Shown here: in pieces, positions 1 through 23,235 of the stretch
How positions within the stretch are numbered: the stretch's first letter is position 1
How the letters are laid out: every line of letters begins with the position of its first letter
Assembly (NCBI GenBank): GCA_028564705.1
Contig: JAPXFQ010002633.1
Location: 271,001-335,000, forward strand
Origin: Apricaphanius iberus
Lineage: Eukaryota > Chordata > Actinopteri > Cyprinodontiformes > Aphaniidae
Direction of reading: 5' to 3'
DNA: 64,000 nucleotides
Notes under the pieces: generated by a model
Databases searched by the model: none
Told to the model about the DNA's origin: nothing
Seen by the model: the letters and a program-made list of their open reading frames with translations, nothing else
Position numbers and translations under genes: made by a program

Positions 1-3000
1 GTCTTTTATATGTACACAGTGTTACAGAGAAAGAGCAATTCATATGGAATCTGGATGGGAGGGTTAAGCAAATGAAGAATATGCAATATAAAAATAACCC
101 TCTAACATTACAAATAGTTAGAAATAGTGGCTTGGTTGATATCTTATTGGTAACAAAGCAATGCTTTGAAAAGCACACAGAAAATAAAACCACATTTCTG
201 TAACAGACTTTTTTTTTTTATAAATACAGTTTTATTTAAAGAAAGGTAATTACAGGTAGTTAGTGAAAAAAACAAGGACAGGAAGATGCATGGATGATAA
301 AAACACAGTAACAATATATGAAGTAACCAAATTGTAAGAAGCCAGTGGGGATGACGAGATAAGAATGTGAATAAGTGAAGTGCTTGAACCTTTTTTTCCA
401 CAAAGTTGAAGTGCTCTTACATTGTATTGTTTGTGTGGGTTACTTTCAAATGAGTTTAAAATAGATATAATGGACCAAGAAATGAATAAAAATGAAAAAA
501 TATGGATATGTGGATGACTGGATTCTTAATCTGATGTTGCTGGAGGGAATTGAGATGGGGTAGGTTTAGTGGAAGGAACAATCACAAATAATAGGAAGTT
601 ATATTTAATCTAACACATACCCAGAGAACACAGAGCAGGTAAAAATGGAAGAGCTGTCAAAATAGCCCATGTGTCTTTTTTCTGAAAGTTAGTTATTCAG
701 AATCCCTGTTGCATTATGGGAAAGTAGAAACAATGGACTATCAAATTACATCATAAAATCCATTTTTTACTAGGATTATAAAGCTGCAAACACTTTTGTT
801 TGTTTCCTAGATGATGCAGTGGGAAATCATACATGAATAGAAGTTGTAGCAGCACTGCCTATTTTTAATCTTGTGAGACTGTAAATCATTGTTGTTCCTT
901 AATGATAATGTTCTATTGAGGATTTTATGTGTACCATGAGAGGTACAGCTTGTAATGGAACTACACAGGCCCCCCTGCTGGATGAAAGTTCAATGCTATT
1001 GATTCACTTGTAAATCATACTGGTGAGACTAATGTACTGTTGTCCACCAAAGCACACATATAACACAATAGGTTTTGTTTCATATGGAATGATCGAAAAT
1101 GGAACTGCACCTCAGTGGCTGCCTTCTTAAGCAATCAAGGGTTGAGTTTTTTGTTGTTGTATTTTTTGACATTTTGGTTGGCGAAGTAAAGTTCTTGCAT
1201 ATAGCTTAGGTTGCAAGGGGAAGATGAGCATTTCTTTGTGTAAAAACACACATAACTTGGAAAAATTGATTACATTGTTAAATTGTTGTGACGCTGTTTT
1301 TTTTTATCTTGCCATATTGTATGTGGCATATTGTATGTGGTATATCTAAAAGCATAAGCTAATTCAATTCAGTTTGTTAATATTGCACAAATTCAGAACA
1401 TAAGTCATCTTAAGGCACTTTCCAAGAAAAAACATTGCAATACAATTGTACAAAGATTCCAATCAGTTTAACAGTTTTCTATGTAAGGAATCCCAGCAGA
1501 TTGCATTAAATTTTTGACGTGAGGTTGTGCTTAGAACATACAGACTCCAACCACAGCAATCCCTCGGTAATACCTCACACTGAGTAAGCATGTTGTATCA
1601 GTGGAGAGGAAAAACTCCCCTTTAACAGAAGAAAAAGCTCCATCAGAATCTGGCTCATTATGAGAGGCCATCTGCCACGACCTTCTTGGGGTTCGAGAAG
1701 ACAGAGAAGAGACAGAAAAAGAACGAAAGGAACTCTTGTTAGAATACTTTCTATATTAAAGAATGTAAAAAATTGATAACAAGACATGAAGGTTGTTTGG
1801 TCACTGGGAGCATAATCTGAAACAGGGTACCAAACTAGGTGAAGCTTCTATGGAGAGAAAACACTGAGAGAAAACAAGGTTAGCAGTCGAAATAACTGCA
1901 AATAATACATTTGACGAGTAGTAGGACATAAGAGAGCGAAGAAAAGTTATAAGTCTGTCCTCCAACAGTCTAAGCCTGTAGCTCTATAACTACAGAGATA
2001 GCTTCGGATAACCAAAGCCATTTTAACTATAGGCTTTATTAAAAAGAAAGACGTTAAGCCTGGTCTTAAAAATAGACAGGATGTCTGCCTTAAGGACTAA
2101 ATAAGTAAACAGGGCAGATGTAAAGATGTGCAGCATATTTTGTGAAACATCCTTGGGTGATGTTGTTTTGATGTGCCGTATGTATTGAAATAACTTTCTT
2201 AAAAATTCAGTGTCCAACTATTATGAGAACTTACTTATTTTTGACTTGCTACATATTTATTTATTGATAAGTAATGTTGAGCTTGACTATTCTGGGCTTA
2301 AGTTTAAATTTTCTGTACACAATCCATGATTGGCACTAACTGATTAGATAAATATACATGTAATTGATAAAAAACTTGTTTTAATTGATAAGCAGCATCA
2401 GCCACTTGTATTCAGTATGCTAAAGTGTGAACGGGTTTTAATCAATGCAGAAAGGTATTTTATGTATACATGTTGGCTGCAATTTACAACGTTTATGGCA
2501 TGGAATTATTCAATATGTCCCAAAAAAATCTGTTAAACTGGTTTATTTGAAGGTTATTTGATTTATGCTATACTATCGGATGTGCAGAAAGACTAATAGT
2601 GTGAAAGGAGTAGATTGAGCAATGGATTTACTTAGTGCCATGTTCGGTTGCAATAAGGATTCTCACATTCTGAGTACATAGATACCGTTCTTAATTTATT
2701 TAAATTTTTTTTTTTTTTTTTTTTTTACATTATGCAGTCTCATAATGTTGCACATAACTTTACACAATGTCACTGTCCTGTTACTTAGAATCGAATCAAA
2801 TTCCCGTCACAAAGGTACTGACTTAAGATCTGATGGTTTTATGAAAGATGTCGCCTGTACTTTTACAGCGATAACTTATAGCTCGACTTTAACTTGAACC
2901 CTTTGCCTTGTCTTGATATCTTGCATCAATAGGAGAGTGTGTTACAAAGGAAAAGATTGATGGAACTGTGTCAGGCGTGCAATCCAGCCGTCTGTGCGCC

Positions 3001-3540
3001 CCCCCACCATTTCACAATTTTCCCCCTTTTTGCTAGTACAAGTATGCTGCATCTACCATGCAGTTTGCCTGCTTTTCTTCTGCATCCTTTTCTGACAGCA
3101 AGGACTCTGATGGGCGTAGAGAGGTTCTTTCATGCAGCAGGGCCGTCTGTGCAAAGTTGCAAAAAAAAAAAGCAACACTCAACATCCCCCAAATGGTGGG
3201 GGACGTTTGTTGCAATAAGCTCCTGTCTGTATGTAAATACATGGAAACAGTTTTTAGACTCCTTCTAGCAGCTGTATGGATATTAATATGGCATGCCAGA
3301 GCTGCTATAAAGGTTTACATAGTGTTAAGTCATGGAATCAGTGCAACATGCAGATGGTACTTGTATGTTATTGTAAAGGAACTAGACTAAGAAAGTGATA
3401 GGTTGGTTAGAAAGCTTTTTTCAATAAAATCACTAGGATCATACTGTACCTTGAAAAAAAATACCATGATTCTGTCAAATTGCATAATTTTTTTCTCAGG
3501 GTTATCATACCTTGAATCATATGAACCCATAGCTTGTTAG
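1..3540. other. Upstream non-coding region, nothing recognised
   Basis: AT-rich sequence with homopolymer runs (for example poly-T at 2707-2726) and short chance open frames without splice or codon support. I see no gene or named repeat. Confidence 0.5.
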
Positions 3541-3628
3541 CAAGACAGCGCAAATCTCTTTGTGTAGCACACTTTTAGCAATAAGGCACTTCAAGGTGCT
3601 TTACGGTGCTTTGAGCCGATTTGTCACC

Positions 3629-3690
3629 CGTGTGACTTTTGTCTTGATCGTGCTGACTTTTGGCTTAATCGTGCTGACTTTTGGCTTAAT
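3629..3690 (+). repeat. Short tandem repeat, about 21-bp unit
   Basis: The unit GTGCTGACTTTTGGCTTAATC occurs about two and a half times in a row, with a variant first copy. It lies just before the CpG-richer stretch. Confidence 0.8.
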
Positions 3691-3799
3691 CGTGAGTGTT
3701 GCATTGTGTAGTGTACAATGGGTAAAGACAGGCTATTTGCACCTCACGACCAGCTCCCGATCGGTCGCAAGAAAATCAAACCTGTTTGAAATCCTAGTT

Positions 3800-4200
3800 G
3801 CCCCTCGTGAATGACTCGCACTGTGGAAGCAATGCTACGAGCTATTTCTCATACTGCGCATGCGTGTCACCATCGTTACCGCGGATGTATTTCTGGTCTT
3901 TGACTTAAACAAACGGTGTTTCCAAACAAAAAAAAGGCACAGATTGCCAGGCCAGCACATTTTTGTCTTTTGAGCGCATCCTCGCAATTCTTAGGCGCAC
4001 ATCTTCACTCCAGTGTTTTCCTCCTGCTTCTTCAGTTCCGGGTCAGGCGCGCATTTCACTCCCGTGTTTTTCTTCTGCTTCCGGGTCTGTCATGTCGTGC
4101 AGTGAGAGCAGTCAGGTCGCATCCGAACAGCGGTTCGTACAGTGTGAGCACATGAGTCGTGAGCTGTGAACTTTTAACCCCTGCAATTCACTCGTACAGT
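3800..4200 (+). promoter_or_regulatory. Candidate CpG-richer promoter or first-exon region upstream of lrfn1
   Basis: CpG dinucleotides are clearly more frequent here than in the surrounding sequence. At about 3855 there is TGCGCATGCGT, a near match to the NRF1 site. The first coding exon of lrfn1 begins at a splice acceptor, so an upstream non-coding exon and promoter are needed; this is a plausible but unproven place. An old CpG-rich repeat would look the same. Confidence 0.25.
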
Positions 4201-4261
4201 GTGAGCTGGAACTGAAGACCCGTGACTGAAAAATCTCACAGTATACGCCTGGCTTAAGCCA

Positions 4262-4815
4262 CAAATCCCGTTTTAGGTCTCATGACATATAATGGACACA
4301 GCAAGCATGCAAAAACACATTTTAAGAACTTTGGCAGTGTCATGCAGTGGCTTTGCTTTTCTTCTGCTGGGTATATCTGGAAGAAATAAACTGTCAGAGG
4401 CTACAAAAGACTTGAGATTGGGGTGGATAAGCCCATTCCAGCAGGACAATGACCCTAGGCATACTGTAGGGACTTCAGTATAGTTGTTTATGCCCATTCC
4501 TGTATTACAAAAGCCAAAACCTAAATCTAATTAAGACTCTATATCCAGACATGAAGATGCAAAAAAAATCACAAACATTTTACTTTCTCATCGTGCAAGG
4601 CTGGTAGAGATAGACCCCAAGAGACTGAAATGACAGTGAAAGATGATACCTCAAAGTATTGACCTAGGGCTTCTGAATACAATATATCCCACTTTCTACA
4701 ACATTATGTGTACAAAATACAATCCAAATGCTTAATTTACTTCCACTTCACAATTATGCACTATTTTCTGTTGGTCATTTAAAAAAAGTAGTAAAACATA
4801 TTGAAGTTCAGGGGA
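4262..4815 (+). mobile_element. Degenerate Tc1/mariner transposase fragment
   Basis: The frame at about 4437 reads FQQDNDPRHT, the second-aspartate motif of Tc1 transposases. Upstream sequence resembles the conserved segment between the first and second Asp. Downstream, 4595-4680 resembles the C-terminal coding end and stop, followed by the usual 3' region (CTTCCACTTCACAATTATGC). The catalytic Glu region is deleted. Confidence 0.75.
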
Positions 4816-5191
4816 GTTTAATAGTTTTTCTATAAAATGTACATATAAATATATATGTCTCACTTAGTGCTTCTATTTCAATGCAACATGTGAAGCTACT
4901 TTAAAGAAAATGTTGCTGTAAGGAAACATTGCCTTAAAACTGCATGTTTACATTGATGCTTAATGATTTCTCAGTAAATAATAATCAAATTGGCTAGAAT
5001 ATTCCGTTCTGCCATTATTGATTTCTTCTGGTGTTGTGGGAAAATAACATATTTTGATGCCTGCCAGATGTACAGTAGCAGATGTGGTTCGGCAAAATAA
5101 TGCAGTTAAACAATATGTGCAAAAGAACAGCAAAGAATGTATTCTATTCCTATCAAATCCTTTTTCTTAACAAACCTTATTTGCCTTTTTA
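4816..5191. other. Non-coding, nothing recognised
   Basis: AT-rich spacer between a Tc1 fragment and a SINE. No motif stands out. Confidence 0.5.
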
Positions 5192-5203
5192 GGGTTGACA
5201 TCA

Positions 5204-5575
5204 GGCTGCACGGTGGCGCAGTGGTTAGCGCTGTTGCCTTGCAGCAAGAAGGTCGTGGGTTCGTATCCCGGCCCAGGGTCTTTCTGCATGGAGTTTGCAT
5301 GTTCTCCCCGTGTATGCGTGGGTTCTCTCCGGGTACTCCGGCTTCCTCCCACAGTCCAAAAACATGCATGATAGGTGAATTGATCACTCTAAATTGTCCC
5401 TAGGAATGAATGTGAGTGTGAATGGTTGTCTGTCTCTCTGTGTTGGCCCTGCAACAGACTGGCGTCCTGTTCAGGGTGTACCCTGCCTAACGCCTGATAA
5501 TTGCTGGGATAGGCTCCAGCTGCCCCGTGACCCTGAATTGGATAAGCGGTTAAGAAGATGGATGGATGGATGGAT
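5204..5575 (+). mobile_element. tRNA-derived SINE, sense, with target-site duplication
   Basis: It begins with a tRNA-like head: A-box-like GTGGCGCAGTGGTTAGC and B-box-like GGTTCGTATCC. It ends in (GGAT)n. The 12-bp direct repeat GGGTTGACATCA flanks it at 5192-5203 and 5576-5587. The copy at 38694-39070 is nearly identical in reverse, so this family moved relatively recently. Confidence 0.9.
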
Positions 5576-5869
5576 GGGTTGACATCATAATTTTCTCCCA
5601 AACTGTAAAAGTAATCGCCCTGCAGTAAAATTTCAGCAGTAAATAGTAGATTAGCAGCATGGTGTTGTTTGTAAGCTGGCAGTTTTACCAGCTATTGGAG
5701 ATAACCTGCATGCTTGTTTACCTGAACAAAGAATTTTGGAGTTCAGTGATTCACCCTGGTTTGTCACTTCCTGGGGGCCTTCACTGTAGCAGTACCATTC
5801 TCATTCTCCACTTTAATTCAATCCTCCGTTCTTTGTGTCTTCCAGTTGCTCTGTTTCCTGGGGAGGATA

Positions 5870-17000
<11,131 letters not shown>

Positions 17001-17234
17001 GTATGTTCATGCGTTTTATTTTCTCATCTTCTAATACTTTTGTGTTGTAGGTTCCCTTGCCTTCTCAAACGGGTTTTTGTTAAAGAAATGAGATTACTTG
17101 TATTCATATTCATTTTATATTTTGTGAATGTAGTTCAGCATTAATTATCCGAGAAACTTTAGTTGTTGCTCTGAGGAAGAGAGCAGATGAGAAATAATTC
17201 AAATGGAGATGAATGCGAACAAGTCTTTAAAATT

Positions 17235-19860
17235 AAATTGACTGAAATGAAGCCAAGCCAACTCTATTTATATAGCACTTTACAACAATAGAACTTGACT
17301 AAAGTGCTTTACACTGGGTAACAATAAAGTAAATAATAAAATGATTTAAAAAAAATGCAGAGATCCACTGCAGTACAACTGCAGGTGTATTAAATAACAA
17401 GTAGATCTAGAAGTAATAAAGTACTCATAAAATTATTTAGAAAAAAAAACTGTATATTCAAAGAAACCCATTAAAAAGCTCTCATGCTGTTGAACGCTAG
17501 AATATAAAACAGGCTTTTTAAAAGACTTTTAAAAACGGACAGTGTGGGAGCTTGCCTAATCTTTACTAGTAACAAGTTTGGGGTTGGCCTGGGACCGCAG
17601 TGGTGTTTGTCGTCCGTCAGCCAGCTGCGGTCCCCCCCAGTCTTGCGGTGGCAGGACCCTGCTGGGGGCGTACCGGGCCTACCCTGGCGTAGCCAATTGC
17701 CGGCAGAGCCCATGGGCTCGCCCCTGTGGCCTCCCGGGCCCCTGCATTGTAGCTGCCGGATGTTCCCCGGGGACTTCCCTCTTTTCCTCCCTCAGCAGAA
17801 TGGTCGATCCTGCAGCGTTCTGCCAGGGTTCCTTAACTCTGGGGCCCTCTGGGCGTCCGTGCCCCTGTCCTCCTTCATGTCTGCCTTGATACCTGTTCGG
17901 CGGATAGGTGGCTCCTAACACCAGCTGTAGGGCACGCGTGTGGGGGAAACTTGTGTGCATCTGCATGCTCACACACACACACACGGGTGTGGGTGTTTGG
18001 GGATGCATTCTCGGGCTGAGGGTGTCATCAATGTTTGGTTGGTGCCCGGGGCTATTTACATGGACATTGTTGTTGTATTACTATACCCATTTTTTGTACG
18101 GTGTGGATGTGTGATTTTTATTTCATTTCATTGGATTTCTTTTATGTTGCTCCATATTACTTGTTTATTCTTCATTTTCTTTTATCTTCTCTCTTGTTTT
18201 TTTCCCTCTCTGTGTCCATAACCTCAAGAAATTAAACCCGCAGCATTCACTAATAAATGTAATGCTGTGCTTGAAAAGGTAAATCTGTTGGGCTTATACT
18301 TGGTACATCCAGACTCTGACTTCCTCCAGACATTCCAAAAGAGATTTTAAAAAGCAGGAGTGGCTATGTTAAAGAGGTATATAAACCTGGGTGTCATCAG
18401 CATAAAAATGAAAAAAAAAACATCCATGTTACCTAAAAACTGTGCCAAGACAATAACCAAGATCCCAGAGCTGATTCCTGTGGAACCCCATATGAGATAG
18501 CAGCGAAAGAAGATGTGAAACCTTGTAGAGTGATTCAAAGCAATCTTTCAGTGAGGTGGGAAATGAACCAATCCAAGGAAGTGCCTCTAATACTAATGAG
18601 GTTTTCTAGATGGGATATAATGATGCTGTGGTCCATTGTGTGAAATGCGGCAGTTAAATCAATTAAAACTAAGACTAGATAGTCTCCAGATTTAGTAGGT
18701 AATGGAATATCATAAAAAAAATCTGAGTAGTGCAGTTCTGTGCTATGCACAGGCTTAAAACCGGACTGAACTTTTTTCAAAAATATTGTTTTCCTGTAAA
18801 AACTCAAATAAATGGCAATAAAATATTGGATTAGAGGGTGCGCCAGAAGTTTTTAAGGTTTCAACAATCTTGACCAAAGAATTTTGGTTCAAAATGATTC
18901 AAAAGTACAGAACAGAGACCAGAAATAACTGGATTGGGGTACAGGTGGTAGCTGAGCTCTAATACTAGCCACTTTATCAACAAATAAAGTAAAGAAAGAT
19001 TCACATAACTCTGTGGAAGGTTCAATATAGGTGGACTGAGGAACATTAAGAACATGAACTACAACACTCAAAAGTTCATTGGGTTTATGACGAGCTGAAA
19101 GGATGACATTTGACAGATAATTCCTTCTTGCTTCTCTCACTACATTCCAATAGGGACGGAAGAAAACCTTTAATATCTGTAGAGTTATCAGCAGCATATT
19201 CTTCTTCCATTTTCTCTGTTCTTTCCAACATTGATGGCGCATAAAGTGAGTAGATTCATTCAACCAGGGCTCACGCTTAACCTTGGGCATCCGTTTTCTT
19301 GATAGGAGCCAGTTAGCCCATTACATTGCAGTTAACATGGAACCAAAAACAAAGCTAATTTACATTATGAGAAGCAGACTAGGAAATAGCAAGGAACATA
19401 CTAAAAGCAGCAGTAAAATGTGCAGCAGTTGACAGGCTGATGATCCTACCCTGTCGAACAGGAGTATGTGATCGCAGGCTATTTTTAGAAAGCTTTGTTA
19501 AATAACACAGGCATGTGATCCAAAAAAACATTATCACATGTGTACATGTCCAAAACAGTCAAACTAAGTGTTTAAAAGAGATAAAGAGTGTGTCCCTGTT
19601 TCTGTGTTGGTCAAGACAAATGCTGCTTCAAATTAAAAAAGTCCACTAGTTTTTAAAATGTATTCACCAATGGTTTTTCAGGACAACAAACGTGTATATT
19701 AGGAGTTTAAATTACAGCATTCCGGAAGTATCATTTCAGAAAAGATGCTGGACTCACTAGCATTTATCCAAGACTCCTTTACACATAAGAAATCAAGCCG
19801 ATTCGATGTGAAAAAGTCCTTAATAATATAAGTTTTATTTGATAAAGACCTTACGTTAAA
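17235..19860 (-). mobile_element. L2-like LINE, antisense, degenerate, with internal insertion
   Basis: On the minus strand, 19290-18890 encodes a spacer domain with RREARRNYLS-type sequence. 18807-18535 encodes reverse transcriptase motifs SGFKPVHSTE, LVLVLIDLTAAFHTMDHS and RGTSLDWF. About 18490 gives GVPQESALGS and about 18400 the catalytic YADDTQVYIPL. The 3' end at about 17240-17320 has the LINE tail (GTAAAGCACTTTA, then TATATAAATAGAGTTGGCTTG). Frameshifts and stops break the frame. The 5' limit near 19860 is approximate. A 0.7 kb GC-rich element splits it. Confidence 0.85.
17535..18225 (+). mobile_element. GC-rich interspersed repeat inserted in the LINE
   Basis: The segment is far richer in GC and CpG than its surroundings. 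It runs from GTTGGCCTGGGACCGCAGTG to the pyrimidine tract near 18200, and LINE sequence resumes on both sides. It resembles a GC-rich repeat I recall from other fish genomes, class unknown. It includes an (AC)n tract at 17971-17984. Its long open frames are GC-driven, not genes. Confidence 0.5.
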
Positions 19861-20571
19861 GGAAAAGTTCAGTATTTTACACTTAAATCCCTGTTTTCAA
19901 GCTTTTTATGATGCAATAGAATGGTTTTGATAGAAATTTAGACAAATGCTGCTGTCCAGATTAGGTTTCTTTGTTAACACCCCACCACCACCACCCTCAC
20001 AATGGAACCATAGGTGCACTTAAACATTCCTTCCTAAAACGCATTCAACTTTCGTTTACAAAGACATGAAATTCACTGAGTGGTTAGGGGTGTTCACTGA
20101 TATGCTCACACATAAGTCACCGCAAACTATTTTTTGTGAATAATACTGGGGAAATTTCCCAAGTTTAAACAATGCGTTGGGTTCCTGCAGGATCCAAAAA
20201 AATGGTTGTGTGGCAAAGTGCGAAACGATGTCATGCGTGAATTTAAATCAGCGCCACCTGGGTGGCAGTCCTGCATCTTGACCACTCTGCTACAGCAGCA
20301 ACTTGTCTGAACTAAGCAACCGGGGTGTGCTATCAAGCAGAAAAAACACCCAACACCGTCACACAGTGTAATAAAACAGCGAGAAGAGATTGCAAATCCA
20401 TGCGCACGGTTTAATAAACTGAGGAAATTGATTAGTAATTAATGCTGGGGTCTGTAAGTTCGGCCTGAAATGAGGATAGAAAATATTAGGAGCCATACAA
20501 TTGACTAAAAGCGAACACAGCTGGGTAGTGATTAATTTGAGTGACGGATTCATTAGCCAATTGTGACGTTA
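19861..20571. other. Non-coding, nothing certain
   Basis: Contains a short CACCACCACCACC run at about 19982. No gene or named repeat. Confidence 0.4.
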
Positions 20572-20643
20572 TCTGTGTGGTGAGTGTGGTCAGACTCCCC
20601 TAACGCTGACGTTATGGCAGTCTCACCACACTCACCACACAGA
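20572..20643. repeat. Perfect 19-bp inverted repeat (hairpin)
   Basis: TCTGTGTGGTGAGTGTGGT (20572-20590) is perfectly complementary to 20625-20643. After one mismatch the stem continues for five more pairs. The loop is about 22 bases. Confidence 0.9.
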
Positions 20644-20654
20644 ATTTTCTCACA

Positions 20655-20935
20655 AATTCAGAGAGGTTCACAAATGAGAAACGGTCCATAAATGCACATT
20701 CACCATTCCATATGATCTGAGTGAGTTTATTTTTTAAGTTTCTCTCAAAATTATATTTGTGAAACAGCTCATGTGCGTTTGTGAAACAGATCATGTGCAT
20801 TTGTGAAACAGCCCATGTACATTTGTGAATTTATATTACAAGTGTTTCTCGAAATTATATTTGTGAACCACAGCGTGCGCATTTTTGAAACGGACCATAT
20901 GCATTTCTGAATGAGCATATGCATTTATGAAAAAC
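20655..20935. repeat. Imperfect tandem repeats of about 22-24 bp
   Basis: Variants of CATGTGCATTTGTGAAACAG recur at least six times (about 20760-20930), with two copies of TTTCTC(A/G)AAATTATATTTGTG. Confidence 0.7.
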
Positions 20936-21244
20936 CCTGCGTGAGTTTATCTATTATGAGACTTTTCCGACCCCATACAGTAGGGCTGATCCAGAGAAGT
21001 GGAGCAAATGATGGGTATCAACCAGATGTCAGGGGGGTTTGCCAAACGCCGGGAATCCAGGGAGCACTTAAGTTTAGCCAGCTTTCCACTACAATTACCC
21101 TGGGTTACTGTAGCATCTCCTCCAATGTGGTGGCGCAGCACCGGTATGCAGGTATCCTGGACAAAAAAAGAGGCAGAGCTTTTTGTCCCTCTTTGTAAAA
21201 TCCCATGGATTCCTGGTTGAGATTTGAAGATCCAGGAGGGTTTG

Positions 21245-21279
21245 TAACAATTGTGATCTCCTGGAGATCACAATTGTTA
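21245..21279. repeat. Near-perfect 35-bp palindrome
   Basis: TAACAATTGTGATCTCC (21245-21261), one central T, then its exact reverse complement (21263-21279). Confidence 0.95.
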
Positions 21280-22098
21280 TGAACAATATAAATACAAACA
21301 AAATTCTTGGAGAGGGACAGCAAGCCCATCACACCGGCTCCATCTACCTCTTATATTTAAAATTATAGCAACGTCGATAGTAGAGCAGATTAAATGTTGA
21401 GTTTAGAAAATTAGTCTCTAAACATTTGATGTTATGGCTAACTATGGATTTATTTCTTTATAAAAAAAAGATAGTGTTTGCTTACTGCTGTTTGTTGTTC
21501 TAGTCCTGAGAAAAAAAATTGCATTAATATCTACTTCTCTCTTTGGTAGTATATTTTAAAATTATCTATCTATGCTATCATTAAAAATATTTTTTGACTA
21601 GATTTGATGATGCATTAAGCATATCTACTAAGAGGTGTTTCAGATGGTCTCTCCTATAAAATGGATCTCATTATACAAACCACGATGCAATGTAACTAAA
21701 AATCACAGAATACTCTGGGAAATCCTTGCTAAGGACCTTTCAGATGTTGTCATGGCAATATGTGAGGAAGAGCTCCCTGAACACGTCATTGGAGATATTG
21801 ACTTTAAAAATATCACACACAAATCTGTTGAACTACCATATATTTGTCACTGTGTTTTCTGAAATGCAAATGAATACCATTTTTGTGTGAACTCTGTTGG
21901 AAATATCTGTTAATAAATAAGTATTTCTACAAAATTGTGAAAACCCAAGATTTGTAAGTCATACAGGTTAGAACATCTGTGGATTTATGATCATAGTGTT
22001 ATTTCTTAGCAAAATATCAAAGTTTTATAGATTTTTCCATCACTGGATTTAAGCAGCTTTTCTCTTTGATAACCCCAAAACTGAAATATATGACATTT
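21280..22098. other. Non-coding, nothing recognised
   Basis: AT-rich. The 75-codon open frame at 21635-21862 resembles no family I know. Confidence 0.4.
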
Positions 22099-23235
22099 AG
22101 GCCCTGATTTATTAGGATTCCTAATGATGACCACAACATTTTGCACACGTGGGTTGTCCTTTATTTGCAGGTGATCCACTAAGATTCGTGAGCAATTCAT
22201 AACAGGTGCATGGAGCAGTATTCAAATGAGGAATTTGCAGCCGCTATGAGCTGTGCCACGGATAGAAAGAGGACAAATAGTGTGTATGGATTCATACTGA
22301 AATAAAAATAATTAAAAGTATTAATTATTAGACTAAAATCTTATGAATTATATTTTTCTTTTGCCAGTAAGAAACTTAATGCATGTGTTGCACATGCGCT
22401 ACTCTCTGCTCCATGCCGGCATCGTAATCCAGAGTCAAATTTATTAAAGATTCAGCATATCCAGAACAAGGTCGCAAAGATGGACATTTTCTAATAATGT
22501 TAAAATACCACACTTTATCATGGCCTCCATTAAATGTCAAGTTGCAGTAAAGAAAATGGACTCTCGAAATATTTAATAATCTTGAAAAATATTTAATCTG
22601 AAATTTATTAATTTTGTTTTTACAGTGTCATATATAAATAGCCAATTGTCATCGTGGTATTGTACATGATTACTACAGTATTTTATTAACTGGAACCCAG
22701 CAAGATTAACCACTACGGAGAAATCTAATGAGGATCCACTAGGATCATAACTCACTGTGCACTCTGTCTTCACCAGGTGGAGATGCTCTGAGAATGCATT
22801 GAGTTATGATTTGTCTTTGGGGGAAAAACTGGTAAATATATACATAACTGTCCAGTTAATGGCCATTAGAGTTTTAATTACTCTTAGGTTAGAATGTGTT
22901 TAAATGACATTTCGTTTTTCAATAAACTTATGTTGAATATGGTGGTGCAAAGTTAAGACATGCCTTTCAGAAACGCTAAAGATTCATGCTTAAAATTGCT
23001 GGTGCAAACATTTTTATGCTTAGTAAATCACAATGCCCCTAAACCCCTCATTATACTTATACTTATTTGCCTGTTCTCCTCCTAAAATGTTGCATCTTCT
23101 TCTATTCTTACAGAATTGCCTAGAGATTTTCCAATAACACTTTTTTCTGTCCAATACCGACTTCGATACTTGGGCTTTAGGCATTCTGCCAAAACTGAGT
23201 GCTGATCCATCTGTAACGGTTGCTGCTTGTATCCT

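Noticed and set aside
3058..3390. 110-codon open frame upstream of lrfn1
   Set aside because: No domain, overlapping frames on both strands, poly-A run inside; consistent with chance.
5106..5601. Several 60-90 codon frames on both strands
   Set aside because: All lie in the SINE; identical shadows occur in the copy at 38.7-39.1 kb.
17544..18008. Overlapping 100+ codon frames on both strands
   Set aside because: They come from the GC-rich repeat, which has few stop codons in any frame.
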